64,000 nucleotides of DNA from Allobosea sp. (lineage in GTDB: Bacteria; Pseudomonadota; Alphaproteobacteria; Rhizobiales; Beijerinckiaceae), in assembly GCF_017308015.1 (NCBI RefSeq), contig NZ_JAFKFW010000011.1, positions 1-64,000 of the forward strand, given 5' to 3'. A program made the translations under genes and the position numbers. The notes under the pieces are model-generated. The model worked only from the letters and a program-made list of their open reading frames with translations, made no database searches and was not told the origin of the DNA. Position 1 is the stretch's first letter. Each line of letters starts with the position of its first letter. This document shows positions 17,849 to 25,085 of the stretch, piece after piece.

Positions 17849-17858
17849 TTGTCGACAA
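17849..17858. promoter_or_regulatory. TTGTCGACAA palindrome upstream of the M24 peptidase gene
   Basis: A perfect 10-base palindrome 105 bases before the peptidase ATG, inside a local AT-rich patch (TATCTATTGTCGACAAGAAA). The form fits operators of FCD-type GntR regulators. No GntR gene is in the window, so any regulator would act from elsewhere. Confidence 0.4.
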
Positions 17859-17962
17859 GAAATATGCAATATACGGTGGCCGCATCGGGCCGCCGTGGAT
17901 ATCTGCCATTCGTCGGGGCGCCGGGCCGCATGCGGACACCGAGCGAAAGAGGATGATGACCG

Positions 17963-19174
17963 ATGAGCATCGGGGTGGGAGGTTCGAGCTTCGAAGAGGA
18001 ACTGGCCGGGCTCGAAGCGACGGTCGCCGGCATCGCGCCGATCGCGGTCGGCGAATTCAAGGAGCGGATCGCGAAGGTGCAGCGCCTCCTGCGTGAGCAG
18101 GGCTTGCAAGCCCTGTATCTCGATAGCTCGGTCAATCTGCACTATTTCACCGGCATCCAGCTCAAGTTGACCGAGCGACTGCACGGCGCGATCATTCCGG
18201 CCGAGGGGGAGGTCGTCTACCTCAGCCCGGCGTTCGAGGAACCCAAGACGCGCGAATACATGCAGTTCGGCGACGATGTGCGCTGCTGGGAAGAGCATGA
18301 GGATCCGACCGCGCTGGTCGTGGAGACCATCCGCAGCCTCGGCTACGAAAATGGCTCCATCGCGCTCGATCCGGACACGCCGTTCTATACCGTCGACGGG
18401 TTGCGCAAGGCGGGAAACCGCTTCGACTTCACGAATGGTGGCGCTGTCACGGCCGCTTGCCGCCAGTTGAAATCGGCGGCCGAGATTGCCCTGATCCAGC
18501 GCGCCATGGATATCACCATGGCGGTTCATCGCGCTGCCGCGCGCACCCTGCGCGTCGGCATGACGACGACGGAACTCGTGGAATTCCTGGAGAAGGCCCA
18601 TCGCAAATTCGGCCTGAGCCTGACATTCGGTGCCGCGCAGTTCGGCGAGGCGACCGCTTACCCTCATGGCGTGCCTCATCCCCAGACGCTGGCCGAAGGC
18701 GACATGGTCCTCGTCGACATGGGCGCCAGGGTCGGCGGCTACCATTCGGACATCACCCGCACCTATGTCTTCGGTGAGCCGACGGAGCGTCAGCGGGAGA
18801 TATGGAACCTGGAGAAGCGGGCTCAACTCGCCGGCTTCCAGGCGGCTGTGCTCGGCGCGCCGTGCGAGGCCGTCGACCGGGCTGCGCGTGCCGAGATCGA
18901 AGCAGCCGGCTTCGGCCCCGGCTACAAGGTGCCGGGCCTGCCGCACCGGACCGGTCATGGCCTCGGCCTCGCGATCCACGAGGAACCGTTCATGGTCACC
19001 GGCAATCTCACGCCGCTGGCGCCGGGGATGTGTTTCTCCGTCGAACCGATGATGTGCATCTACGGCGAGTTCGGCGTTCGCCTCGAGGATATCGCCTATA
19101 TGGCGGAAGACGGTGCACGCTGGTTCACGCAGCCGGCCCACAGCGTGGACGATCCGTTCGGCTACGAGGCCTGA
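17963..19174 (+). CDS. M24 family metallopeptidase (Xaa-Pro peptidase / creatinase-like)
   Basis: A 403-residue protein with an N-terminal creatinase-type domain (about 30-165) and a C-terminal pita-bread domain. The five metal ligands are recognisable: Asp in VDMGAR, Asp in YHSDITRTY, His in HRTGHGLGL, Glu in FSVEPM and Glu in RLEDIAYM. It probably hydrolyses a dipeptide with proline or an acylated amino acid; creatinase and ectoine hydrolase share the fold but creatinase lacks metal. A separate promoter is likely, given the 182-base upstream gap with a palindrome. Confidence 0.87.
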   Translation: MSIGVGGSSFEEELAGLEATVAGIAPIAVGEFKERIAKVQRLLREQGLQALYLDSSVNLHYFTGIQLKLTERLHGAIIPAEGEVVYLSPAFEEPKTREYMQFGDDVRCWEEHEDPTALVVETIRSLGYENGSIALDPDTPFYTVDGLRKAGNRFDFTNGGAVTAACRQLKSAAEIALIQRAMDITMAVHRAAARTLRVGMTTTELVEFLEKAHRKFGLSLTFGAAQFGEATAYPHGVPHPQTLAEGDMVLVDMGARVGGYHSDITRTYVFGEPTERQREIWNLEKRAQLAGFQAAVLGAPCEAVDRAARAEIEAAGFGPGYKVPGLPHRTGHGLGLAIHEEPFMVTGNLTPLAPGMCFSVEPMMCIYGEFGVRLEDIAYMAEDGARWFTQPAHSVDDPFGYEA

Positions 19175-19276
19175 GCGTTCCGGCGGCGGTTCGGCGCTCA
19201 CGCTAGGCCTGCACCATCGGCACCGGCTCGCTTCCATCACGGTTGCGCGGAAGGTGCTGACGGTGACAGTGAGGCA

Positions 19277-19795
19277 ATGCCGATTCTCAGCGATATCCCC
19301 GCCGACATCCGGCGCGCCGCCTGCGCGTTTCATGAGGCCGGCCATATCGTCGCCGGCTGGCAGCATCGGCGCTACATCACGCATGCCTGGCTGCGGCCGC
19401 CTTACGGCTTCTCCGGAGAGACCTGTTTCGAGCCCTACCAGCGCGGCTTCCGGAGCGACAGCCCGGTCGATCGCGAACGTGCCGAGATCGAGATCATCAT
19501 CCTGTCCGCCGGCTATTGCGGCGAGATGATCTACTGGAACGGCGCTGGGCTGAAATGGTATCCGGGCGCCATCGCCTCGCATGAGGACGATCTCAGGCAG
19601 ATGAAGCCCTATCTCGCGCTGCTGCGGCTGCCGGACGAGGCTGCGCTGCGAGCGCGCTGTGCCAATGCGGCGACCGCCATTCTGTACCGCCCGGCGATGC
19701 TCGCGGCTCTTGCCGCCATCGCCCGGCGATTATCCGACCGCCGCCGCATCGATCGCGGCGAGGTCGATGCGATCCTCGGGGGAGCGGCGAGCTGA
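19277..19795 (+). CDS. Small HExxH metalloprotease-like protein (M41-like), uncharacterised
   Basis: A 172-residue protein with the zinc-binding motif HEAGH at 19-23, preceded by a helix (IRRAACAF) as in FtsH-type M41 peptidases. No AAA domain, membrane span or signal peptide is visible. Acidic residues in a later helix (SHEDDLRQM, about 105-113) could supply a third ligand. It lies beside minCDE in convergent orientation, with no evident link. Function unknown; an autonomous M41-like domain is the best description. Confidence 0.75.
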   Translation: MPILSDIPADIRRAACAFHEAGHIVAGWQHRRYITHAWLRPPYGFSGETCFEPYQRGFRSDSPVDRERAEIEIIILSAGYCGEMIYWNGAGLKWYPGAIASHEDDLRQMKPYLALLRLPDEAALRARCANAATAILYRPAMLAALAAIARRLSDRRRIDRGEVDAILGGAAS

Positions 19796-19832
19796 TGACC
19801 GGCGCGCGCCCGAGCCGATGACCGGCGGTTGG

Positions 19833-20099
19833 TTAGGCCGCCTTCTTGCCGGCGTCGAACGGCACCTCGATATCGACCGCGAGCGTCGAGACCTGGGCGC
19901 CGCGTTCCATCCGGACGCTGACCTTGTCGTCGTCGATCTGCATGTGCTTCGAGATCGCGCGCAGGATTTCGTCGCGCAGCTTGGCGAGCAGATCGGCATC
20001 GCCACCGGTCGCAGCGCGCTCATGGGCGAGCAGCACCTGCAACCTTTCCCGGGCGGCGGGGGCCGAGCGTGGGCGGGAGAAGAGACGAAGCAGGTTCAT
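19833..20099 (-). CDS. minE: MinE, cell division topological specificity factor
   Basis: An 88-residue MinE, the family's usual size. The N-terminal MNLLRLFSR forms the membrane-targeting helix, the anti-MinCD stretch ARERLQVLLAHER follows, and the C-terminal dimer domain has KHMQIDDDKVSVRMERG. It displaces MinD from the membrane and drives pole-to-pole oscillation that keeps the Z ring at midcell. The ATG overlaps the minD stop by four bases (ATGA), so translation is coupled. Confidence 0.96.
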   Translation of the reverse strand: MNLLRLFSRPRSAPAARERLQVLLAHERAATGGDADLLAKLRDEILRAISKHMQIDDDKVSVRMERGAQVSTLAVDIEVPFDAGKKAA

Positions 20100-20911
20100 G
20101 CCGCCTTCCTTCCGAAGATCTTGCCGAAGAAGCCGCGCTTCTCGCCGGGGACGGAGACCGGGATCTGCTCGCCCTTGAGCCGGCGCACGGCATCGAAATA
20201 GGCGATCGAGGGGGCGCTGCCCTGATCGGCCAGTGTGACCGGCGAGCCGATGTTGGAAGCGCGCAGCACGTCCATGCTCTCCGGGATGATGCCGAGCAGC
20301 GGGATCGACAGGATTTCGAGGACGTCGTCGACCTTCAGCATGTCGCCACGCTCGGCCCTGACCGGGTCGTAGCGGGTGAGCAGCAGGTGCTTCTCCATGT
20401 GCTCGCCATTCTCGGCCTTGACCGTCTTGGAATCGAGCAGGCCGATGATCCGGTCTGAATCGCGGACCGAGGAGACTTCCGGATTGGTCACGACGATCGC
20501 GATGTCGGCATGGCGCATCGCCAGCGTGGCGCCGCTCTCGATGCCGGCGGGGCTGTCGCAAATGACCCAGTCGAAATTTGCCTTGAGGGCGCCGATCACC
20601 GCCTCGACGCCCTTGGCCGTCAGGTTCTCCTTGTCGCGGGTCTGCGAGGCCGGCAGCAGGTAGAGCGTTTCGACCCGCTTGTCGCGGATCAGGGCCTGGG
20701 TGAGCTTGGCCTCGCCCTGGATGACGTTGACGAGATCGTAGACCACCCGCCGCTCGGCACCCATGACCAGGTCGAGATTGCGCAGGCCGACGTCGAAATC
20801 GACGACCACCACCTTTTCCCCGCCCTGGGCGAGCGCGGCGCCGAGCGCGGCCGACGATGTCGTCTTGCCGACGCCGCCCTTGCCCGATGTGACGACGATG
20901 ACCTTGCCCAT
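20096..20911 (-). CDS. minD: MinD, septum site-determining ATPase
   Basis: A 271-residue deviant Walker A ATPase: GKGGVGKT at 10-17, switch region DFDVGLRNLDL, and DSPAGIESG. The basic amphipathic C-terminal tail (KRGFFGKIFGRKAA) is the membrane-targeting sequence. It recruits MinC to the membrane and is released by MinE. It is the middle gene of minCDE; minC ends 33 bases upstream and minE overlaps its stop. Confidence 0.97.
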   Translation of the reverse strand: MGKVIVVTSGKGGVGKTTSSAALGAALAQGGEKVVVVDFDVGLRNLDLVMGAERRVVYDLVNVIQGEAKLTQALIRDKRVETLYLLPASQTRDKENLTAKGVEAVIGALKANFDWVICDSPAGIESGATLAMRHADIAIVVTNPEVSSVRDSDRIIGLLDSKTVKAENGEHMEKHLLLTRYDPVRAERGDMLKVDDVLEILSIPLLGIIPESMDVLRASNIGSPVTLADQGSAPSIAYFDAVRRLKGEQIPVSVPGEKRGFFGKIFGRKAA

Positions 20912-20944
20912 TGACCGCTCCTTGTGACTGTTGATGCCTTCGCC

Positions 20945-21670
20945 TCAGGCGAGCGCTTCGACCTTGAACGCTTCGCCATCGAGCCAGATCTGCACGGGCT
21001 TGCCGCGGAATTCGGGGCCCATGTCCTCGGCCGTCTTGTAGTAGCCGTCGATCGCGATCAGTTCGGCCTCGAGCTTGCGGCAGAAGATGCGTGCGGCGGC
21101 ATTGCCCATGGTGCCGGCCATCGCCCGCCCCCGCAGGGTGCCGTAGACATGGATCGAGCCGCCAGCGACGATCTCGGCGCCCGAGGCGACCGAGCCGACG
21201 ACGGTGACGTCGCCTTCGAGAAAGACCAGCGACTGGCCCGAGCGCACCTGCTGCGTCACGATGATCGACGGCACTGCCTTGGGCAGGTCGGGCATGACCG
21301 GCTCGGCGGTGGCGACCTCGGCCTTGACCGCTTCAGGCGCGGCGGCCGGTGGTTCGAAATCGGCGGTCGGGCGTCCGTCGGCCATGGCCGGCGGCAGGTC
21401 CGAGCCGAGGAGGGCGGGGGAGGCGCCCTCGATGCCCATGATCCGCACCTGGCGCGTGCCGAGCTGGCTGACGAAGCCGCGAAGCTGCGCCCGGTCCACA
21501 TCCAGGCCGGTGATGTCGAGAACGACGGGGCGCCGCAGGAAGAAGCCGGCGGAACGCGAGGCGAGATCGTCGAGCCGCGCCAGCCAGTCCTCGAAGGGCA
21601 GCTCCGGGGTCAGCGTCAGCGCAAGATAGGACCGCCCCTTGAGGCGGATGGGCCGGGGTTGAGTTAACAC
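20945..21670 (-). CDS. minC: MinC, septum formation inhibitor
   Basis: A protein of about 241 residues with an N-terminal FtsZ-inhibiting domain (LKGRSYLALTLTPE..., to about 110), a Pro/Ala/Glu linker, and the C-terminal beta-helix domain with VRSGQSLVFLEGDVTVVGSVASGAEI, which binds MinD and dimerises. I chose GTG at 21670 because the frame further upstream has non-conserved composition; the only ATG is 58 codons earlier at 21844, within a region better read as promoter. The SD before the GTG is weak, so the start is uncertain. Confidence 0.92.
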   Translation of the reverse strand: MLTQPRPIRLKGRSYLALTLTPELPFEDWLARLDDLASRSAGFFLRRPVVLDITGLDVDRAQLRGFVSQLGTRQVRIMGIEGASPALLGSDLPPAMADGRPTADFEPPAAAPEAVKAEVATAEPVMPDLPKAVPSIIVTQQVRSGQSLVFLEGDVTVVGSVASGAEIVAGGSIHVYGTLRGRAMAGTMGNAAARIFCRKLEAELIAIDGYYKTAEDMGPEFRGKPVQIWLDGEAFKVEALA

Positions 21671-21720
21671 GTCGGTTATCTTGGTAAATTTTCGGTTGCT
21701 TCGGTGTATCGATGGAATGG

Positions 21721-21735
21721 TTAACAGATGGTAAA
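21721..21735. promoter_or_regulatory. Candidate CtrA-binding site upstream of minCDE
   Basis: TTAA-CAGATGG-TAAA matches seven of eight conserved positions of the CtrA consensus TTAA-N7-TTAA. It lies 51-65 bases upstream of the proposed minC start. CtrA control of min genes is known in Sinorhizobium. Confidence 0.5.
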
Positions 21736-21886
21736 CCGCGCCCTCGAACGGGCCTGCTCGATACCGACTGTTGGAAGCTGTCCACAGCCTCGTGGCGGCG
21801 GAACGAAAAGGCCGGAACGCGCCCAGGTCAAGGCAGGAGCGCAAGGGGCGCGATGCTTTAATAAACTGATTTTAAAAGGGTATTTT

Positions 21887-21929
21887 CACCGCTCCGGGGG
21901 CGGGGCTTCTGCCCGCTCCCGGAGTGGTG
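21887..21929 (-). terminator. Long GC-rich hairpin after the D-cysteine desulfhydrase gene
   Basis: Arms of 18 bases (CACCGCTCCGGGGGCGGG facing CCCGCTCCCGGAGTGGTG) pair at 16 positions around a 7-base loop. It starts 28 bases past the minus-strand stop at 21957; on that strand the stem is followed by AAAATACCC and then CTTTT. It probably ends the desulfhydrase transcript and insulates minCDE, although the T-tract is not immediate. Confidence 0.55.
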
Positions 21930-21956
21930 GTGCAATGTCGTAGAATGCCGGAGCGG

Positions 21957-22958
21957 CTACCCCTGAAACACTTCCGGGTAGGCGTAGAGCCCCGGCGCAC
22001 CGCCCGTATGCCAGAAGACGACGGTCTCGTCGGGGCCGATGGCGCCGCTCCTGAGCAGCGCGATGAGCCCGGCCATCGCCTTGCCGGTATAGACGGGATC
22101 GAGAAGGATGCCTTCCGTCCGCGCGACCAGTTCGACGGCCTCGATCATCGCGGGCGTCGGCTGACCGTAGCCGGGCCCGACCTGCGAATCATCGATCTCG
22201 AGTGCGGTGTGTTTGCCCCGCTGCCGGCCCTCCAGCGCAAAGATGTCGCCGACCAGCCCCGAGACGATCGTGCCGGCCTGCTCGGCCGAGCGCGAGACGC
22301 TGACGCCCTGCACCCGGCAGCCAAGTCCGGCATCCTCGACGCCGGCGAGGATGCCGGCATGGGTGCCGCCGCTTCCCGTGGGAACGACGAGATGGTCGAC
22401 GCGGACACCTTCGGTCTTCGCTTGCTCGGCCAGCTCCAGGAGGGCGTCGCGATAGGCGATGCTGCCCAGCGCGTTGGAGCCGCCGACGGGGATGAAATAG
22501 GGGCGCTTCCCCTGTGCCTTAAGCTCCGCCACAGCCTCATCAGCGATGGCGGTTGCATCGCCGCCGGCGGGGAGCAAGCGAATCTCTGCGCCGAAAATCC
22601 GGTCGAGCAGCCAGTTGCCGTTCGTCCGGTAGGATTCGCTGCGGTTTGCCACCGAATCGGTCAGCAGCAGCACGCAGGCGAGGCCGCTGCGGGCGGCGGC
22701 GGCAGCCGTCTGGCGGGCATGGTTCGACTGGATCGCGCCCATGGTGACCAGCGTATCGGCGCCCTGTTTCAGGGCCTCTGCGACCAGGTATTCGAGCTTG
22801 CGCACCTTGTTGCCACCGCCGGCGAAGCCGGTGCAGTCGTCGCGCTTCATCCAGATCGATGGACCCTTTCCGTTGCGACCGAGGGCCTCCGAGAGGCGCG
22901 GCAAGGGTTCGAAGGGGGTCGGCAGCAGTGCCAGTTTGATCGTGTCGCGTCGGTTCAT
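21957..22958 (-). CDS. D-cysteine desulfhydrase / ACC-deaminase-family PLP enzyme
   Basis: A 333-residue fold type II PLP enzyme. GGGNKVRKLEYL (about 47-58) carries the PLP lysine, MGAIQSNHARQTAAAA binds the cofactor phosphate region, and PTGSGGTHAG is the later glycine loop. Sequence style fits DcyD D-cysteine desulfhydrase or L-cysteate sulfo-lyase more than true ACC deaminase; these give pyruvate, ammonia and sulfide or sulfite. It is the last gene after an Opp-type importer on the minus strand, with its own palindromic operator candidate. Confidence 0.85.
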   Translation of the reverse strand: MNRRDTIKLALLPTPFEPLPRLSEALGRNGKGPSIWMKRDDCTGFAGGGNKVRKLEYLVAEALKQGADTLVTMGAIQSNHARQTAAAAARSGLACVLLLTDSVANRSESYRTNGNWLLDRIFGAEIRLLPAGGDATAIADEAVAELKAQGKRPYFIPVGGSNALGSIAYRDALLELAEQAKTEGVRVDHLVVPTGSGGTHAGILAGVEDAGLGCRVQGVSVSRSAEQAGTIVSGLVGDIFALEGRQRGKHTALEIDDSQVGPGYGQPTPAMIEAVELVARTEGILLDPVYTGKAMAGLIALLRSGAIGPDETVVFWHTGGAPGLYAYPEVFQG

Positions 22959-22986
22959 TCCGGCAGCTCCCAGCTTCGCGTTCGTT

Positions 22987-23000
22987 TGACAGTGCTGTCA
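22987..23000. promoter_or_regulatory. TGACAG-TG-CTGTCA inverted repeat before the desulfhydrase gene
   Basis: A perfect 6+6 inverted repeat with a two-base spacer, 29 bases upstream of the desulfhydrase ATG (minus strand) in the 110-base gap after the permease gene. A TATGCT that could be a -10 element overlaps it on the minus strand. Likely a regulator site for separate control of the desulfhydrase gene. Confidence 0.45.
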
Positions 23001-23068
23001 GCATAGCGCGGCGCCGCAGATTCGCCGGGCGTGCCGATGCATGCCCGGCGTGCGGTCCGGGCTTGAGG

Positions 23069-23950
23069 TTAGAGGCGCCGCGACAGGCGCGGGTCGAGCC
23101 TGTCGCGCAGGCCGTCGCCGAGCAGGTTCACCGCGAGCACGACCAGGGCGAGCGCGATCGCCGGGCAAAAGATCGTCCAGGGCGCGCGGGCGAGATAGAG
23201 CCGGCTCGACGCGATCATGTTGCCCCAGCTCGGCACTTCCGGCGGCACGCCTGCGCCGAGGAAGGAGAGCGAGGCTTCGACGAGGATCGCCGAGGCGCAG
23301 ATATACGTCGCCTGCACGATCAAGGGCGCGATCGTGCTCGGCATGATGTGCCGGAACAGGATGCGCGGCGTCTTGGCGCCGCAGGCGCGCGCAGCCTCGA
23401 CGAAGGGCAGCTCTTTCACGCTGAGCACGATCGAGCGGACGAGTCGGACGACGCGTGGCAATTCCGGGATCGAGATCGCCGCGACGACGATGGCGATGCT
23501 GCCCTGGTTCAGCGCCACCATGGCGATTGCCAGCAGGATGGCGGGGATCGCCATCAACCCGTCCATCAGCCGCATGACGATGGCGTCGAACCGCCGATAA
23601 TAACCGGCGAAGAGGCCGATCGTCAGCCCGACGAGGATCGAGATCGTCGCGACGCTCAGGCCTACGATGAGCGAGACGCGGGCGCCGTAGACGGTGCGCG
23701 CGAAGACGTCCTGGCCGAGTTGGTCGGTGCCGAACCGCAACTCGGCGGAGGGCGGCTGCAGGCGCCGCGTGGGTAGCTTGAGCATCGGATCGCCGGCGAT
23801 CAGGGGCGCGATAATGGCCACTCCGACGAAGAAGATCAGGATAGCGGCGCCGATCAGCATCGTCGGGTTGCGGCGCGCGAAACGGCCGAAGCGGAAGAGC
23901 CGGTTTCCGGCGGTGGGAGCCGGGGTGGCGGGGGCATCGATCGCGGTCAT
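23069..23950 (-). CDS. Peptide ABC transporter permease (DppC/OppC type)
   Basis: A 293-residue inner-membrane permease. A cytoplasmic N-terminus precedes the first span (about 33-53), a periplasmic loop contains GTDQLGQDVFARTVYGARVSL (the DppC hallmark in shortened form), and five further spans follow with the EAARACGAKTPRILFRHIMP EAA loop. It pairs with the DppB-type permease encoded 13 bases upstream. No ATPase gene follows, unlike most opp/dpp operons. Confidence 0.92.
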   Translation of the reverse strand: MTAIDAPATPAPTAGNRLFRFGRFARRNPTMLIGAAILIFFVGVAIIAPLIAGDPMLKLPTRRLQPPSAELRFGTDQLGQDVFARTVYGARVSLIVGLSVATISILVGLTIGLFAGYYRRFDAIVMRLMDGLMAIPAILLAIAMVALNQGSIAIVVAAISIPELPRVVRLVRSIVLSVKELPFVEAARACGAKTPRILFRHIMPSTIAPLIVQATYICASAILVEASLSFLGAGVPPEVPSWGNMIASSRLYLARAPWTIFCPAIALALVVLAVNLLGDGLRDRLDPRLSRRL

Positions 23951-23963
23951 CGGTCGTGCCTCC

Positions 23964-24905
23964 TCAATGCCGGATGCGGGGGTCGATGAGCGAATAGGAG
24001 AGATCGACCGCCAGGTTGATCAACACGTAGACGCCGGAAAAGACGAGGATGACGCCCTGGATGATCGGGTAGTCTCGCTTCGAGATCGCGTCGACCACGA
24101 GGCGGCCCACGCCGGGAATATTGAACACGGTCTCTGTGATCACGACGCCGCCGATCAGGAGCGCGACGCCGATGCCGATCACGGTGATGATCGGAACGCC
24201 GGCATTCTTCAGCGCATGCTTCATCAGCATCGTGCGGGCCGGGACGCCCTTGGCATTGGCCGTGCGGATATAGTCCTCTTCCAGCACCTCCTGCACCGAG
24301 GCGCGGGTCATGCGCGCGATCAGCGCGACATAGGCGAGGCCGAGCGTCACCGTCGGCAGCACGAGATGCAGGAACCAGGGACCGATGCCGTCCATGATCG
24401 GCCGGTAGCCTTGCACGGGCAGCCAGCGCAACTCGATCGCGAAGACATAGATCAGGCAGTAGCCCACGACGAAAGTCGGCATCGAGAAGCCGAGCACCGA
24501 AAAGCCCATCAGCAGCCGGTCGATCGGCCGTCCGGCCTTCCAGGCGGCAAGCACGCCGAGCGTGACCGCGATCGAGACCGCGAAGATCATGGTGAGGATG
24601 GCGACCGACAGCGTCGGCTCCAGCCGTTGCAGGATGAGCGTCGAGACAGGCGTGCTGGAGAAGATGGAGACGCCGAGATCGCCCTGGATCACACGTAAGC
24701 CCCAGCGCCCGAACTGGATGAGCAGGGGATCGTCGAGGCCGAGCCGCTGGCGGATCGCGACGATCTGCTGGGGCGTGGCGTAGTCGCCGGCGATGATGGC
24801 GGCGGGGTCGCCGGCCGAAAGATGCAGAAGAAGGAAGACGAAGATGCCCACCAGCGTCATCACCAGGATGGTCGATGCCAGGCGCTGTACGAGATAGCTC
24901 AGCAT
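23964..24905 (-). CDS. Peptide ABC transporter permease (DppB/OppB type)
   Basis: A 313-residue permease starting with the typical MLSYLVQRLASTILVMTLVGIFVFLLLHL first span, about six spans in total, and the EAA loop ending with RTANAKGVPARTMLMKHALKN. It forms the membrane channel with the DppC partner downstream. The binding-protein gene lies upstream, separated by 180 bases that hold a strong stem-loop, a common way to favour binding-protein expression over permease. Confidence 0.92.
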   Translation of the reverse strand: MLSYLVQRLASTILVMTLVGIFVFLLLHLSAGDPAAIIAGDYATPQQIVAIRQRLGLDDPLLIQFGRWGLRVIQGDLGVSIFSSTPVSTLILQRLEPTLSVAILTMIFAVSIAVTLGVLAAWKAGRPIDRLLMGFSVLGFSMPTFVVGYCLIYVFAIELRWLPVQGYRPIMDGIGPWFLHLVLPTVTLGLAYVALIARMTRASVQEVLEEDYIRTANAKGVPARTMLMKHALKNAGVPIITVIGIGVALLIGGVVITETVFNIPGVGRLVVDAISKRDYPIIQGVILVFSGVYVLINLAVDLSYSLIDPRIRH

Positions 24906-25027
24906 TGCGTCGTTCGTCCTCCGTCGGCTGGTTCATTCGGTACGGGCTGCTGGAAGGCGCTGCCCGGACACGGCTTGCGTGCACGCCCTCACGCCGCCGG
25001 CACGATCACCTGAAGACGGTCGGACAG

Positions 25028-25055
25028 GTGGAGCCCGCCGTGAGGCGGACTCCAC
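25028..25055 (-). other. Intercistronic stem-loop between binding-protein and permease genes
   Basis: GTGGAGCCCGCC pairs with GGCGGACTCCAC at 11 of 12 positions around a GTGA loop. It lies 31 bases past the stop of the peptide-binding protein, upstream of dppB. No T-tract follows on the minus strand, so it more likely protects the upstream mRNA 3' end or slows transcription than ends it. Confidence 0.55.
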
Positions 25056-25085
25056 AGGTCGTTTGCTGCCTCGGCGGGGCTGAGC

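Noticed and set aside
14223-17939. A very long open frame (about 1240 codons) on the minus strand opposite the carbamoylase, racemase and hydantoinase genes
   Set aside because: It mirrors the codon pattern of the plus-strand genes, which have intact catalytic motifs. Long antisense frames are common in GC-rich DNA; the translation is Arg/Asp/Gly-rich without domains.
21671-21844. N-terminal extension of MinC to the ATG at 21844
   Set aside because: The added 58 residues have no counterpart in MinC proteins and would run over the CtrA-like site. GTG 21670 fits better, although its SD is weak.
21858-21875. Second TTAA...TTAA pair upstream of minC as a CtrA site
   Set aside because: The spacer is 10 bases instead of 7, so it does not fit the CtrA consensus.
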